Below are positions 42,607-51,792 of a stretch of 64,000 nucleotides of DNA, piece by piece (position 1 is the first letter of the stretch; every line of letters starts with the position of its first letter). Source of the stretch: Pseudomonadota bacterium (GTDB lineage: Bacteria; Chloroflexota; UBA5177; JAJPKF01); the NCBI GenBank assembly GCA_021323865.1, contig JAJPKF010000018.1:124001-188000 (forward strand), given 5' to 3'. The notes under the pieces are model-generated. The model was given only the letters and a program-made list of their open reading frames with translations. It was not told where the DNA came from and ran no database searches. The position numbers were made by a program, and so were the translations under genes.

Positions 42607-43155
42607 CTACTCCGGCACTGCTGCCTTCCGCGCCCGAGGCGACCCCTGCCGTGCTACACGGCTGGCGTGACAAATAGCCACCGCTAACGCATCTGATACG
42701 TCGGCCGGACCCTCGAGCGCCGTGAGCTTGAGGATCTGCGCGACGGCGCGCCGTACCTGATCCTTGGGTGCGTGTCCATTACCGGTAAGACTGGACTTGA
42801 CTTCTGTGGCGGGATAGTCGGCAACCGGGATCTCCTTTAGTCCTGCCGCCAAACAGAGAACACCCCGGACATGGCCCATGAGGACGGCGGTCTGAGGATG
42901 GGCGTAGTGTGTGTAGAGCTGCTCCATGGCCATTGCTTCGGGACTCAGCTCGTCGAGGGTTGACATGGCCGCATCGAAGATCGTGCGGAGGCGAACTGCG
43001 AGCGGGAGAGACGCCTTGCCGCCTTCGATGATGCCGGCTTCGAGCAGTCGAGGTGGTCCCGATCCGGCAGCGATCGCGCCGTAGCCGGTGGTGTTGAGAC
43101 CTGGATCTATTCCCAGGATCGTGAACTCTCCTGTCTCTTGCCGGGTCGCTCCCAC
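42607..43155 (-). CDS. ruvC: Holliday junction resolvase RuvC
   Basis: A 182-aa RNase H-fold endonuclease that cuts Holliday junctions with RuvAB. Catalytic acids lie in LGIDPGLNTTGYG, AMEQLYTHYAHPQTA and SDALAVAICH. The track start 43305 overlaps the M55 peptidase gene; GTG 43155 sits close to the conserved start of the fold and 26 nt after that gene's stop. RuvA and RuvB are not in the window. Confidence 0.93.
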   Translation of the reverse strand: MGATRQETGEFTILGIDPGLNTTGYGAIAAGSGPPRLLEAGIIEGGKASLPLAVRLRTIFDAAMSTLDELSPEAMAMEQLYTHYAHPQTAVLMGHVRGVLCLAAGLKEIPVADYPATEVKSSLTGNGHAPKDQVRRAVAQILKLTALEGPADVSDALAVAICHASRVARQGSPRARKAAVPE

Positions 43156-43181
43156 GCCGGACGCTTCTCGCTGGCCGACGC

Positions 43182-44015
43182 TCAGCCGTCGACTACAGAC
43201 CGAGCCAGCAGAAGTACGGTGTGGAACGTTCGGTATAGCGAGAGGCCGTCCGTGGCCTCGATGACTACCCGCCGGTCTCCAACTCGCCGCACTTGACCGG
43301 TCCACTCGGCGACCGTGGCCATGTCGGCCGACTGAAAAGTCAGCTCCAATCGCTGGTCGCCGGTCACCGGCCGGGGCTCGGTCAGTCGGCTGAGAGCCGC
43401 CTGGATCTGGGCAAAAATGAGCGTATGCGCCTGCCCGGGCGTCATGCTGCTGGCTGCAAACCGGCTGAGTGAGGTCTTGGTCTGTACCGTCGTCGCCTCT
43501 GGAACCCAGTGCTTCGCATCCTTCACGGTGACGTCATCGCCAGTTAGCAGTACCACCGGCACGCGGTAGTGATGGGCCACCAGCGCGTTGATACCCGTTT
43601 CGCCTGTCACCCGGCCGTTGAGCCGAGCCTCCCAGATGACGTTGGGGTTGTAGGTGTGACTCAGAACCGAGGATGATCCGATGGACCCATGGTAGCCGAG
43701 GAACACCGCCGCCTGGAAGGTCTCATCGAGCCCCTCCATCATGTACATGGGCTTGAAATGGCCGGAGATGAGTTGGACGTGGTCCTCGAGTGTGAGGGGA
43801 TCGATGTTGCGCATGTGGCTATGAGCGTCGTTAACCACCACGGCCTCGGCGCCCGCGATAACCGCACCCCGGCAGACGGCCTGCAGCTCGCCGGCCAGGA
43901 GGGCCCGTCCTAAGGTGACGTCGCCGCCCGAGGACATGATCTGGTCCCAATGGACGACCCCCGCAAGGCCCTCCATGTCCACAGAGACATAGACCTTCAG
44001 GGTGCCGGCTCCCAT
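43182..44015 (-). CDS. M55-family D-aminopeptidase (DppA-like)
   Basis: A 277-aa zinc peptidase of the DppA family. Metal-ligand motifs are SVDMEG (residues 11-16), VNDAHSHMRN, FLGYHGS and TGETGIN. The Bacillus enzyme acts on D-Ala-containing peptides. Located between the M24 peptidase and ruvC on the same strand, suggesting a peptide-turnover unit. Confidence 0.92.
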   Translation of the reverse strand: MGAGTLKVYVSVDMEGLAGVVHWDQIMSSGGDVTLGRALLAGELQAVCRGAVIAGAEAVVVNDAHSHMRNIDPLTLEDHVQLISGHFKPMYMMEGLDETFQAAVFLGYHGSIGSSSVLSHTYNPNVIWEARLNGRVTGETGINALVAHHYRVPVVLLTGDDVTVKDAKHWVPEATTVQTKTSLSRFAASSMTPGQAHTLIFAQIQAALSRLTEPRPVTGDQRLELTFQSADMATVAEWTGQVRRVGDRRVVIEATDGLSLYRTFHTVLLLARSVVDG

Positions 44016-44037
44016 CTGCGGTGGGCTACAGTCTGGT

Positions 44038-45156
44038 TCAGTCGATCACCAATTGCTTGGGCAGACGGTTGAGATTGCGTGTTCCGTCCTGGGTCACCAC
44101 CACGACGTCCTCAATGCGAACGCCACCAATCTGCGGGTCGTAAAGCCCCGGTTCGACCGTGACGACATCGCCAACCAACAGCTCACCGTCGACTTTCGAG
44201 AGGCGGGGTGGCTCGTGTACCTCCAGGCCCAGACCGTGACCGGTTCCATGGGTGAAGCGGCCGCTCCGATGCCCATCTGGCCCATAGCCGGCCTCCTGAA
44301 AGACGTCCAGGACGACCTGATGAACATCTCGGCCGTTGACCCCCGGTCCGATAAGCGCCAATGCCCGCTCCTGAGCTTCGAGTACGGCGCTATGCATGTC
44401 AATAAGCGCCCGAGGCGGTTCCCCTTTGACAACCGTGCGCGTGACGTCGCCGTAGTACCTCGATTCCCGGTCCTGTGGAAAGAGGTCAAGGATAAGCGGC
44501 TCGTGCGGCCGGATCGGTCCGGCGCCCACCCAATGGGGGTCGCTCGATCCAGGACCAGGGGCCACGATAAGGGACTCGGCGGCGAACCCGTCGCGAATGA
44601 AGCTTATCTCGAGCTCACCGCGCAGCCGCTCGGCAGTGAGGGGCACGCCGCGATAGACGAGCCGGTCGCCGGCGACCTCCGCCTCCCGGAGAATCTCAAT
44701 GGCGTGGGCGATGGCGGCCTCAGCTCTCGCCTGGGCACGAGCGAGGGCCTCCACCTCCCGGTCCGACTTCTGACGGCGTTGGCGCACCAACAGGTCGGGG
44801 TCAGCCGACACAGTAAGCCCTTCAGATCGGAGCAGGTCGGCGAGCAAGAGAGGAAATCCCGGTTCCACGCGAACCGCCTCTCCTCGGCCATCCAGCGCCT
44901 CCCGGATGACCCGTGCCATGGCCTCGGGGGCGCTACCGCCCTCGTCGACTACCTCCTGGTAGCCCAGTTCGTCGAACGAGCGCACATCTCCGATCCGGGA
45001 CTCTTTCGCCGCGCGAGGCTGCTCCATGCGAGGAACCGCAAGAAGCGCATCCTCGCTGTCGGCGAGAAAAACAATGGGATCAGGTGCCAGGAAGCCCGTG
45101 GCGTAGAAGAGGTTGGGATTCCGGTAGCTGTCGCCGTAGAGGAGCGTCGGGCTCAT
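44038..45156 (-). CDS. M24-family Xaa-Pro-type peptidase
   Basis: A 372-aa pita-bread-fold metallopeptidase. The N-terminal creatinase-like domain has YRNPNLFYATGF, and the catalytic domain has metal ligands in ILDLFPQDRESRYYGDVTRT, HGTGHGLGLEVHE, TVEPGLY and GVRIED. It probably removes N-terminal residues before proline or acts as a dipeptidase. Five nt separate it from the preceding 61-aa gene. Confidence 0.9.
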   Translation of the reverse strand: MSPTLLYGDSYRNPNLFYATGFLAPDPIVFLADSEDALLAVPRMEQPRAAKESRIGDVRSFDELGYQEVVDEGGSAPEAMARVIREALDGRGEAVRVEPGFPLLLADLLRSEGLTVSADPDLLVRQRRQKSDREVEALARAQARAEAAIAHAIEILREAEVAGDRLVYRGVPLTAERLRGELEISFIRDGFAAESLIVAPGPGSSDPHWVGAGPIRPHEPLILDLFPQDRESRYYGDVTRTVVKGEPPRALIDMHSAVLEAQERALALIGPGVNGRDVHQVVLDVFQEAGYGPDGHRSGRFTHGTGHGLGLEVHEPPRLSKVDGELLVGDVVTVEPGLYDPQIGGVRIEDVVVVTQDGTRNLNRLPKQLVID

Positions 45157-45161
45157 GGCGA

Positions 45162-45347
45162 CTAATGCCGCTCGATGCCGTCGCGCTTGAGCTGGCTCTG
45201 CAGCTCCGCCAGAATCTCCTCAACCTGCCGAGCTACGTCACCCAGACGACTGCCGGAATCGCTTGCGGTGACATCGAGGCGGAGAACGTCCATGATCACG
45301 TTCCACTGGTGTGGCGTGAGGTTCACCGTCTCCTGATCATCAGCCAT
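45162..45347 (-). CDS. Small protein of unknown function
   Basis: A 61-aa soluble acidic protein beginning MADDQETVNLTPHQWNVIM with a heptad-like helical C-terminal half (VARQVEEILAELQSQL). The track start at 45527 is wrong; GAGGGAGGCAGTC precedes ATG 45347. The M24 gene follows after 5 nt, so they are co-transcribed. Confidence 0.65.
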   Translation of the reverse strand: MADDQETVNLTPHQWNVIMDVLRLDVTASDSGSRLGDVARQVEEILAELQSQLKRDGIERH

Positions 45348-45403
45348 GACTGCCTCCCTCTTGGATTCGAGCGACTGCTGCGGGAATCGTGCCCAGCGAA
45401 CGC

Positions 45404-46909
45404 TCAGCTCAGTCGCTGGAGCCACACGTCGTCGAACCACACGGTCCCCTGGCCACGGAGCTCGCATTGAATGCTCAGGCTGTGGACGTGGGCCGGGATG
45501 GTGAGCACAACCGCATTCCGCTGCCACCCCTGGGTGCCCGAATATTGCGGCAGAGCAGGCGCCGGAGGTGCCGGGCCGGTACGGGAGTTGAAGACCAGTT
45601 CAAACTCGGCGGTGTGTCCCGCCGGAGAGCCGGGACCGTAGCGGCATGGTGTGCACGCCTTAATGTTGTGGGTTCGAATCCAGCCTGTGAAGCGGTAGCG
45701 ATGGCCTGGATCCACCCGCACGGTCTGGCCGAAGAACAGGCCGTTGGAGTCGCCATGGTAGGTGATGCGGCCGCTATAGCGCCCGCCATGGTGCACATGT
45801 GCGTCGCGCACCATGGCGGCCCGCTTACCGGCCGGAACTGAGTAGGCGAGTGCATCGTTGCGCTGCCAGAAGCGCAGGATCTTCTTGGAGCCGGCGATGG
45901 TGTGCTCGAAGCCGCCGTTGCGCACCCTTCGGGATGGCGGGCGCGTGGGCGGGCCACGGTGGTTCAGATGCCAGAGGATGTGATCTTGCCGGTTCAGCTT
46001 TACCACCCCGAGTGTGGCTCCGTCGCCCACCAGAATGTCGCCGCTGGGCAGGGACGCGGCTGAGTAGGGCCGCGGGAGATTAACCCACTGATGCACGATG
46101 CGCTTCGAGCGGGTGACCTCGATGAGGCGGTCATGGTCAGAGTCGGTGATGAGAAGGTGTCCGTTCGGCAGTAGATTCACATCACGCGGCCAATCGAGCA
46201 CATAGGCGCCGTTGCGACGACCACCAAAGCTCCACAGCACGTGCTTGCCCTTGTGGCCCACCTCGATGACGCGGTCGGAGCCCGAGTCGGCGATCAGCGT
46301 GTCGCCGTTGGGAATGCGGTCGGGATTGTGTTGTCGGTTGAGAAAACCGTGAATGTTCTGGACGACTCGGCCGGCAGGGGTAATCTCTACCACGCGGTCC
46401 TGCAGGCGACACGAGATCAAGACGTCGCCGTTGGGCAACGGCTTGGCGTCGTTGGGATAGGCCAAGGTGGTGCCGTCGCTGAGGGTGCCCTGGCCGAGGC
46501 GGCCGTGGCCCCGTCCTAGGAAGTCCGTGTTCCAGATGATGCGGCTGTCTTGGTTGACCTCAATTACTCGGTTGTCTCCCGTGTCTGCGATCAGAATATC
46601 GCCGTTCGGCATTGGATAGGCCGAGTGAGGAAGATCCAAGTGTCCCGCATACTTCCAGATGAGACGGTCGGCGAAGTCGGTGATGAGCACCTGGCCGCCC
46701 ACGCGGTCCAGGCCGCCGATGTCCGTGATAAGCAGGCGGTGCTGGGGAAGGGGAACGATTTCGCCGGCATTGGCCACATAGGCGAGCGGCGCCGTTCCTC
46801 GTGCGGCTCGGGCCGCGACCGTGGCGCCGGCCACGACGACCAAGATCACGGCGGTGACCAGACTTGGTCCAACAGCATGCCGCCGGATGGCGGCCACAAT
46901 TCGTGACAC
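45404..46909 (-). CDS. Secreted NHL/arylsulfotransferase-like beta-propeller protein
   Basis: A 501-aa exported protein: a signal anchor at about 15-34 (SLVTAVILVVVAGATVAARA), then six or so propeller repeats of the type LPNGHLLITDSDHDRLIEV, PNGDILIADTGDNRVIEV, and a C-terminal beta-sandwich (about 340-501) resembling a carbohydrate-binding module (GGRYSGRITYHGDSNGLFFGQTVRV, WFDDVWL). The propeller units match NHL or arylsulfotransferase-like repeats without catalytic His visible. Role unknown; probably binds extracellular ligands. The gene stands 56 nt upstream of the 61-aa gene. Confidence 0.7.
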   Translation of the reverse strand: MSRIVAAIRRHAVGPSLVTAVILVVVAGATVAARAARGTAPLAYVANAGEIVPLPQHRLLITDIGGLDRVGGQVLITDFADRLIWKYAGHLDLPHSAYPMPNGDILIADTGDNRVIEVNQDSRIIWNTDFLGRGHGRLGQGTLSDGTTLAYPNDAKPLPNGDVLISCRLQDRVVEITPAGRVVQNIHGFLNRQHNPDRIPNGDTLIADSGSDRVIEVGHKGKHVLWSFGGRRNGAYVLDWPRDVNLLPNGHLLITDSDHDRLIEVTRSKRIVHQWVNLPRPYSAASLPSGDILVGDGATLGVVKLNRQDHILWHLNHRGPPTRPPSRRVRNGGFEHTIAGSKKILRFWQRNDALAYSVPAGKRAAMVRDAHVHHGGRYSGRITYHGDSNGLFFGQTVRVDPGHRYRFTGWIRTHNIKACTPCRYGPGSPAGHTAEFELVFNSRTGPAPPAPALPQYSGTQGWQRNAVVLTIPAHVHSLSIQCELRGQGTVWFDDVWLQRLS

Positions 46910-47005
46910 GCTGCGTCCTCGTTTCCAGGGATGGTACGGACAATTTTGTCACAGCGTGCCGTACGTCCCCCACGCGGCTCTGTTCGGTGGGGATCGACGG
47001 CCGCG

Positions 47006-47923
47006 CTACTCTTCAATCTCTGATCCAGGCCCTCCATGGAGCGTGATCGGCCGGGTCACGGGTGCGGTGCAGTCGGAACATTCCAGCTCGATGGTGCTGT
47101 GCTGAATGTTGAAGCGGCTCCTCAGAACAACACGCAAGTCGGAGAGAAGCGGAGAGGTCGCCGCCAGAGACTGTTCGGGCACGGCCACGTGGGCGGAGAG
47201 CAGCCTCAGACCGTCGGAGAGTGACCATACGTGCAGGTCATGGACGTCCTCTACACCTGGGACGTGGCGCATCGCGTCCGATAGCTCAGTCAGATCGACA
47301 TCCCGCGGCACCGCTTCCATGAGCGTGCTGGTGGCCTGGACCAGGATGCGGATCGCGCCCACCGCGACCAGCAGGGCGATCACCCATGACAGCAGGGGAT
47401 CTACAGCTGTCGATCCGCCGGCCAGGATGACGGCGCCGGAGATGAGAGCCGCGGCCGAAGCGGCCACGTCACCCAGGACATGAACGAGGGCAGCCCGCAC
47501 ATTTAGGTCGTGGTGGCTCTCAGGCTGGAGCGTACGGGCAATGAAGAGGTTGACGGCCATTGCCGTAGCGGCCGCCACGATTACGGGGGCCCCGTTGACC
47601 GCGTGATGGGTCCCCAGACGCGCAAAGGCCTCCAGTCCGATTACGGCCGCGATCAACAGCAACAAGCAGCCGTTGAGCACCGCGGCGAGAATGCCGCTTC
47701 GGCCGTAGCCGAAGGTATGCCGCTCGTCCGGCGGGCGACGTGCCCTCCGGATGGCCAGCCACGCCACACTGAGGGCGAACACGTCGGTGAGGATGTGACC
47801 TGCGTCGGCCAGCAGGGCGAGGGAACCGGCCGCCACTCCGACGACTGCTTCCATGGCGAGGATTAGCAGCGTCAGTCCGAGGGCCAGCCCGAGCCGTCCG
47901 GTGGGGTCCTGGTGCCTGTGCAG
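47006..47923 (-). CDS. Cation diffusion facilitator transporter, CTG start
   Basis: A 305-aa CDF metal/proton antiporter with six helices. Metal-site motifs are ALLADAGHILTD in TM2 and VHVLGDVAAS in TM5; the cytoplasmic C-terminal domain has VEDVHDLHVWSLSDG. The track ATG at 47854 would delete the first half of TM1 (GLALGLTLLILAMEAVVG). No ATG, GTG or TTG is available upstream in frame. CTG at 47923 is 5 nt after GAGGG and gives a His-containing N-terminus (HRHQDP), common in this family. Metal unknown. It lies directly downstream of ligA. Confidence 0.87.
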   Translation of the reverse strand: MHRHQDPTGRLGLALGLTLLILAMEAVVGVAAGSLALLADAGHILTDVFALSVAWLAIRRARRPPDERHTFGYGRSGILAAVLNGCLLLLIAAVIGLEAFARLGTHHAVNGAPVIVAAATAMAVNLFIARTLQPESHHDLNVRAALVHVLGDVAASAAALISGAVILAGGSTAVDPLLSWVIALLVAVGAIRILVQATSTLMEAVPRDVDLTELSDAMRHVPGVEDVHDLHVWSLSDGLRLLSAHVAVPEQSLAATSPLLSDLRVVLRSRFNIQHSTIELECSDCTAPVTRPITLHGGPGSEIEE

Positions 47924-47931
47924 TGAGTCCC

Positions 47932-49977
47932 TCAGCCGGTCGCCGGCTCGTCGAGGCGCCGCGTCTCCAGTACCCGGCGTAGCCAGGCCTCGTCACGAAC
48001 TGCCGTACCCAGCTCCTGGGCACGTTTGAGCTTGGAGCCCGGGTCGGCGCCTACCACTAGGTAGTCGACCGCCCGGCTCATGCCCGGGGCGATGCGGGCC
48101 CCGAGCTGTAAGAGCTGCCGTTCGGCCTCACCGCGCGAAAGGTCGTCGAGCCGGCCGGTTAGGAGGAAAGTGGTACCGGCGAGTGGTCCGTCGACCGGCG
48201 TTTCGCCAACGGTGGACATCGTCAAGCCGGCAGCGATGAGTCGGTCGATCAGGGCTTGATTGCGGGGCTCAGCAAACCACTCTGCGACGCTCTCGGCCAT
48301 GCGATCGCCCACGCCGTGCACTGTTCGAAGGTCGGCAACCGTGGCATGACGCAGCCGCTCGATATCCGGAAAAGCCGCTACCAACAACTCCGCGTTCTGG
48401 TCGCCCACGAAGCGGATGCCGAGGGCATTGACGACACTGCGAAACGGCCGCTCCTTGCTGCGGTCGATGGCACGCAAGAGGTTCTCGGCGCTCTTCTCTT
48501 TGATGTTTGGCAGCTGCATCAGGTCGCCGGCCGTGAGGCGGTACAGGTCGGCCACATCGTGGATGAGGCCGCGATCCAAGAGGGCTGCCGCGAGCCTACT
48601 GCCCAGACCGCGGATGTCCATGCCCGCCTGACTGACAAAGTGGTTGATTTGCTCGTAGCGGCGGGCCGGACAGTTCGGATTCGGGCAGTAGGCCATTGCC
48701 TCGTCCTCCCTGCGGACGATGAGGGTCCCGCAGGAGGGGCAGTGGTCGGGGAGTGAGAAGGGCTGCTCATCCCCGGTTCGGTCTTCCACGATGGGCTTCA
48801 CGACCTGGGGGATCACATCGCCCGCCCGATGGACGATGACACGGTCGCCGGGACGGATGTCCTTGCGATGAATATCTTGCTCGTTGTGGAGGGTGGCCTG
48901 AGAGACCGTCACACCGCCCACGCGCACGGGCTCCAGGACCGCATATGGGTTGAGGGAGCCGGTCCGGCCGATGTTGACGCGGATCTCGCGAAGTCTGGTG
49001 GTCGCCTGCATCGGGGCGAACTTGAAGGCGATGGCCCATCGCGGCTCCCGGCCCACGAAACCCAGCTCCATCTGCGCGGCGAGATCGTCCACCTTTATGA
49101 CCACGCCGTCAATCTCGTAGGGAAGATGCTCGCGGCGGTCGAGCATCTCCTCCAAGAAGGCCTCCAAGCCCGTGATCTCGGGAAAGGCACGGATAAGGTC
49201 GTTGACGGGCTGCCCCCACGTGCGCAGTTGGTCGAGGAGTGCGGATTGCGTCGGCGGACGGGACTGACCCTCCAGCGCGCCGAGTGCATAGGTGAAAAGG
49301 CGCAAGGGACGGCCCTTCGTCACCGAGGGGTCCAGTTGACGCAGGGACCCGGCCGCCGAGTTTCGCGGGTTGGCAAAGAGAGGCTGGCCATCGGCGGCTC
49401 GCCGCTCGTTCAGCTGCTCGAAGCCGGCGATGGGCATATAGACCTCGCCTCGAATCTCGACGAGGTCGGGCGGGTCGGTGCGCAGGCGAAGGGGCAGCTC
49501 GTGGAGAGTGCGCAGGTTTGGTGTCACGTCCTCGCCCTCCACACCGTTCCCCCGTGTGGCTCCAGTGACGAACGAGCCATGATCGTAGGTGAGGGAGATG
49601 GCCAAGCCGTCGATCTTGGGCTCTGCCATCACGGGCGGACGGCGCCCGAGGAGGCCGGCGACGCGCTCGTACCAAGCCGCAACCTCGCCAGGCGTGAAGG
49701 CGTTCCCCAAGCTGAGCATCGGTTCGAGGTGCCGGTGGGCTCGGAACGTGGAGCTGACCTGGCCGCCGACACGCTGAGATGGTGAGTCAGGTGATTGCAG
49801 CTCGGGATGAGCCTGCTCCAGCTCGATGAGGCGGCGCAGCAGAGCATCGAATTCGGCGTCCGCGATGGTCGGCGAGTCGAGCACATGGTACCGATAGTTG
49901 TGCTGCTCGATCTCATGGCGGAGGCGGTCGACCTCGGTGGCCGCGTCCTCCGGTGCGGTGGCCGTCGGCGAGACCAG
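47932..49977 (-). CDS. ligA: NAD-dependent DNA ligase LigA, CTG start
   Basis: A 681-aa bacterial ligase sealing nicks with NAD. The track start (GTG 49884) cuts the conserved EQHNYRYHVLDSPT block. The frame continues to a CTG at 49977 that sits 6 nt after a perfect AGGAGG, giving normal family length. Adenylation: AEPKIDGLAI with the catalytic Lys; then the OB fold, the zinc-finger cysteines (HCPSCGTL...CPNPNCPARRY), the helix-hairpin-helix repeats and a C-terminal BRCT domain (GTTFLLTGRL). TACACT (50023-50018, minus) is a possible -10 box. Confidence 0.93.
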   Translation of the reverse strand: MVSPTATAPEDAATEVDRLRHEIEQHNYRYHVLDSPTIADAEFDALLRRLIELEQAHPELQSPDSPSQRVGGQVSSTFRAHRHLEPMLSLGNAFTPGEVAAWYERVAGLLGRRPPVMAEPKIDGLAISLTYDHGSFVTGATRGNGVEGEDVTPNLRTLHELPLRLRTDPPDLVEIRGEVYMPIAGFEQLNERRAADGQPLFANPRNSAAGSLRQLDPSVTKGRPLRLFTYALGALEGQSRPPTQSALLDQLRTWGQPVNDLIRAFPEITGLEAFLEEMLDRREHLPYEIDGVVIKVDDLAAQMELGFVGREPRWAIAFKFAPMQATTRLREIRVNIGRTGSLNPYAVLEPVRVGGVTVSQATLHNEQDIHRKDIRPGDRVIVHRAGDVIPQVVKPIVEDRTGDEQPFSLPDHCPSCGTLIVRREDEAMAYCPNPNCPARRYEQINHFVSQAGMDIRGLGSRLAAALLDRGLIHDVADLYRLTAGDLMQLPNIKEKSAENLLRAIDRSKERPFRSVVNALGIRFVGDQNAELLVAAFPDIERLRHATVADLRTVHGVGDRMAESVAEWFAEPRNQALIDRLIAAGLTMSTVGETPVDGPLAGTTFLLTGRLDDLSRGEAERQLLQLGARIAPGMSRAVDYLVVGADPGSKLKRAQELGTAVRDEAWLRRVLETRRLDEPATG

Positions 49978-50017
49978 TTGTGGCCTCCTGTGTCGGTCGT
50001 GGGAGCTTGGTCAACCG

Positions 50018-50023
50018 AGTGTA
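50018..50023 (-). promoter_or_regulatory. Putative -10 box for ligA
   Basis: The minus strand reads TACACT 41 nt before the CTG start, identical to the box before recF. The leader carries AGGAGG. Confidence 0.4.
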
Positions 50024-50123
50024 TCCGGTTGATCGAAGGCAGAGGTTCGCTCCGCTCCGATTGACCGCGGTGGTTCGCGTGGGCCACGATAGTGACATAG
50101 CCGTCCGGCATGCGAGGTGGACG

Positions 50124-51644
50124 TTGCTGGCCAAAGCGTTGAGCAGCGCGGTTGTCGGACTGGACTCGGAGCTGGTCGAAGTCGAGGTGCACATCGACTA
50201 CGGCAAGAGCACCGTGGCAATGGTCGGCCTGCCCGATCCGGCTGTGGCGGAAGCCAAGGAGCGCGTGAGAGCAGCCATCCGAAATTCCGGGTTCGACTTC
50301 CCGAGTCGGAGGCTCACCATCAACCTCGCTCCGGCCGACCTCCGTAAGGAGGGCTCAGCCTATGACCTGGCCATCGCCATCGCGATTCTCTCTGCCAACG
50401 GCGTGGTGAAAGACGAGCACGTCAGAAATCGACTGTTCCTCGGCGAGCTGGCATTCGAGGGAGTCGTGCGGCCGACGAGCGGAATGCTTCCCATGGCATC
50501 AGTCGCTCCGACGAACGGCATACGGGAGGTCTTCTGTCCGACGGCCAACGCCTCTGAGGCGGCTCTCGTTGCCGGCATCGAGGTGGTACCCGTCGACTCA
50601 CTCTCCCAACTCGTCGGCCATCTGCAGGGATTCTTGACCATACCGGCCCACGAGGCCGAATCCGCCAACAGCCATGAGCTGGTCAGCTACGAATCCGATA
50701 TGTCAGAGATTCGCGGGCAGGAGCATGTCAAGCGGGCATTGGAGGTTGCGGCTGCCGGGTCACACAATGTCCTGCTCACCGGGCCGCCCGGCGCCGGCAA
50801 GACTCTTCTCGCTCGTGCCATGCCGTCCATCTTGCCCGCCATGACACCGACCGAGGCGCTAGACGTTACACGGGTGTACAGCGTAAGCGGGCTACTCCCC
50901 TCGGACACACCACTCGTCCGTCAGCGACCCTTTCGGTCGCCCCACTACACGGTGAGTCACGCCGGATTGGTCGGGGGAGGTAATACTCCCAGGCCTGGAG
51001 AGATCAGTCTCGCCCATCGCGGTGTGCTCTTTCTTGACGAGATGCCCGAGTTCGCCTCGCATAGTCTTGAGGCGCTGCGACAGCCGATGGAAGACGGCAT
51101 GGTTACCATCAGCCGAGCCAGCGGGTCGTTGACGTTTCCAGCGAAGTTCATGATGATCGGCGCCATGAATCCCTGTCCATGTGGCTACTTCAGCGACCCG
51201 GGTCGAGAGTGCACCTGCTCTCCCTCCTCCATCGTTCGCTACCAGAAGCGGCTCTCGGGGCCGTTGCTCGACCGCATCGATATTAACGTCGAGGTGCCGA
51301 GGGTTGCGTACGAGAAGCTGACCAGCGTCATCATGCCCGAGGGTTCAGCGGACATTCGGGAACGGGTGCAGCGTGCGCGGGAACGGCAGCTCGAGCGGTT
51401 TTCCGACACGAGCCAGACATGTAACGCTGACATGGGGCCGGCTCAGGTTCGCGAGTACTGCACTGTCGAGCCGGCGGCGCAGGCCCTACTGCGGCAGGCA
51501 ATGACGCAGCTTCATCTCTCCGCTCGCGCGTTTCATCGAACGCTGAAACTGGCTCGGACGATCGCCGACCTTGCGGGTGAGGCGGTCATCACCTCTACCC
51601 ACGTCGCCGAGGCGATTCAATACCGACCGCGTCAGTCTGTCTGA
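50124..51644 (+). CDS. YifB-family Mg-chelatase-like AAA+ ATPase (ComM-like)
   Basis: A 506-aa protein with an N-terminal LonC-like domain (SSAVVGLDSELVEVEVHIDYG, VGLPDPAVAEAKERVRAAIRNSGF) and an AAA+ module with Walker A TGPPGAGKTLLAR and Walker B LFLDEMPEF; NPCPCGY is conserved. In some bacteria ComM promotes branch migration during transformation. The track start 49953 is too far upstream; TTG 50124 matches the family start (LAKALSSAVVGLD) and has GAGG 6 nt before it. Divergent from ligA. Confidence 0.92.
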   Translation: MLAKALSSAVVGLDSELVEVEVHIDYGKSTVAMVGLPDPAVAEAKERVRAAIRNSGFDFPSRRLTINLAPADLRKEGSAYDLAIAIAILSANGVVKDEHVRNRLFLGELAFEGVVRPTSGMLPMASVAPTNGIREVFCPTANASEAALVAGIEVVPVDSLSQLVGHLQGFLTIPAHEAESANSHELVSYESDMSEIRGQEHVKRALEVAAAGSHNVLLTGPPGAGKTLLARAMPSILPAMTPTEALDVTRVYSVSGLLPSDTPLVRQRPFRSPHYTVSHAGLVGGGNTPRPGEISLAHRGVLFLDEMPEFASHSLEALRQPMEDGMVTISRASGSLTFPAKFMMIGAMNPCPCGYFSDPGRECTCSPSSIVRYQKRLSGPLLDRIDINVEVPRVAYEKLTSVIMPEGSADIRERVQRARERQLERFSDTSQTCNADMGPAQVREYCTVEPAAQALLRQAMTQLHLSARAFHRTLKLARTIADLAGEAVITSTHVAEAIQYRPRQSV

Positions 51645-51792
51645 CGCCCGGGGGATCCGCCCGGCTGGCAGGCTCTCGGCGTCGGCACGGGTTCTCGAGT
51701 GTGCTGCCACCCCTTCTTCGGTGACTCTCTTGCCGCGAGTCCCTCTGGAGTAACGCGTGGCCAGCATGGCAAGTGGGTACAGCGGTGGCCGA

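Noticed and set aside
42567-42677. 36-codon ORF (GTG start, begins VAVPEEMKQ)
   Set aside because: Overlaps the 3' end of ruvC on the other strand, has only a distant ribosome binding site, and no family; could be real but cannot be supported.
44002-45165. 387-aa plus-strand ORF
   Set aside because: Fully antisense to the M24 peptidase, which has all metal-ligand motifs. High GC produces such shadow frames.
45665-45685. tRNA T-arm-like sequence GGGTTCGAATCCAG
   Set aside because: Lies in the coding sequence of the propeller protein, and no acceptor or anticodon stem can be formed around it.
46939-46950. Inverted repeat GACAATTTTGTC upstream of the propeller gene at 45.4 kb
   Set aside because: Short (5-bp arms) and without a linked regulator gene, so it may be chance.
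48829-49785. 318-aa plus-strand ORF
   Set aside because: Antisense to ligA.
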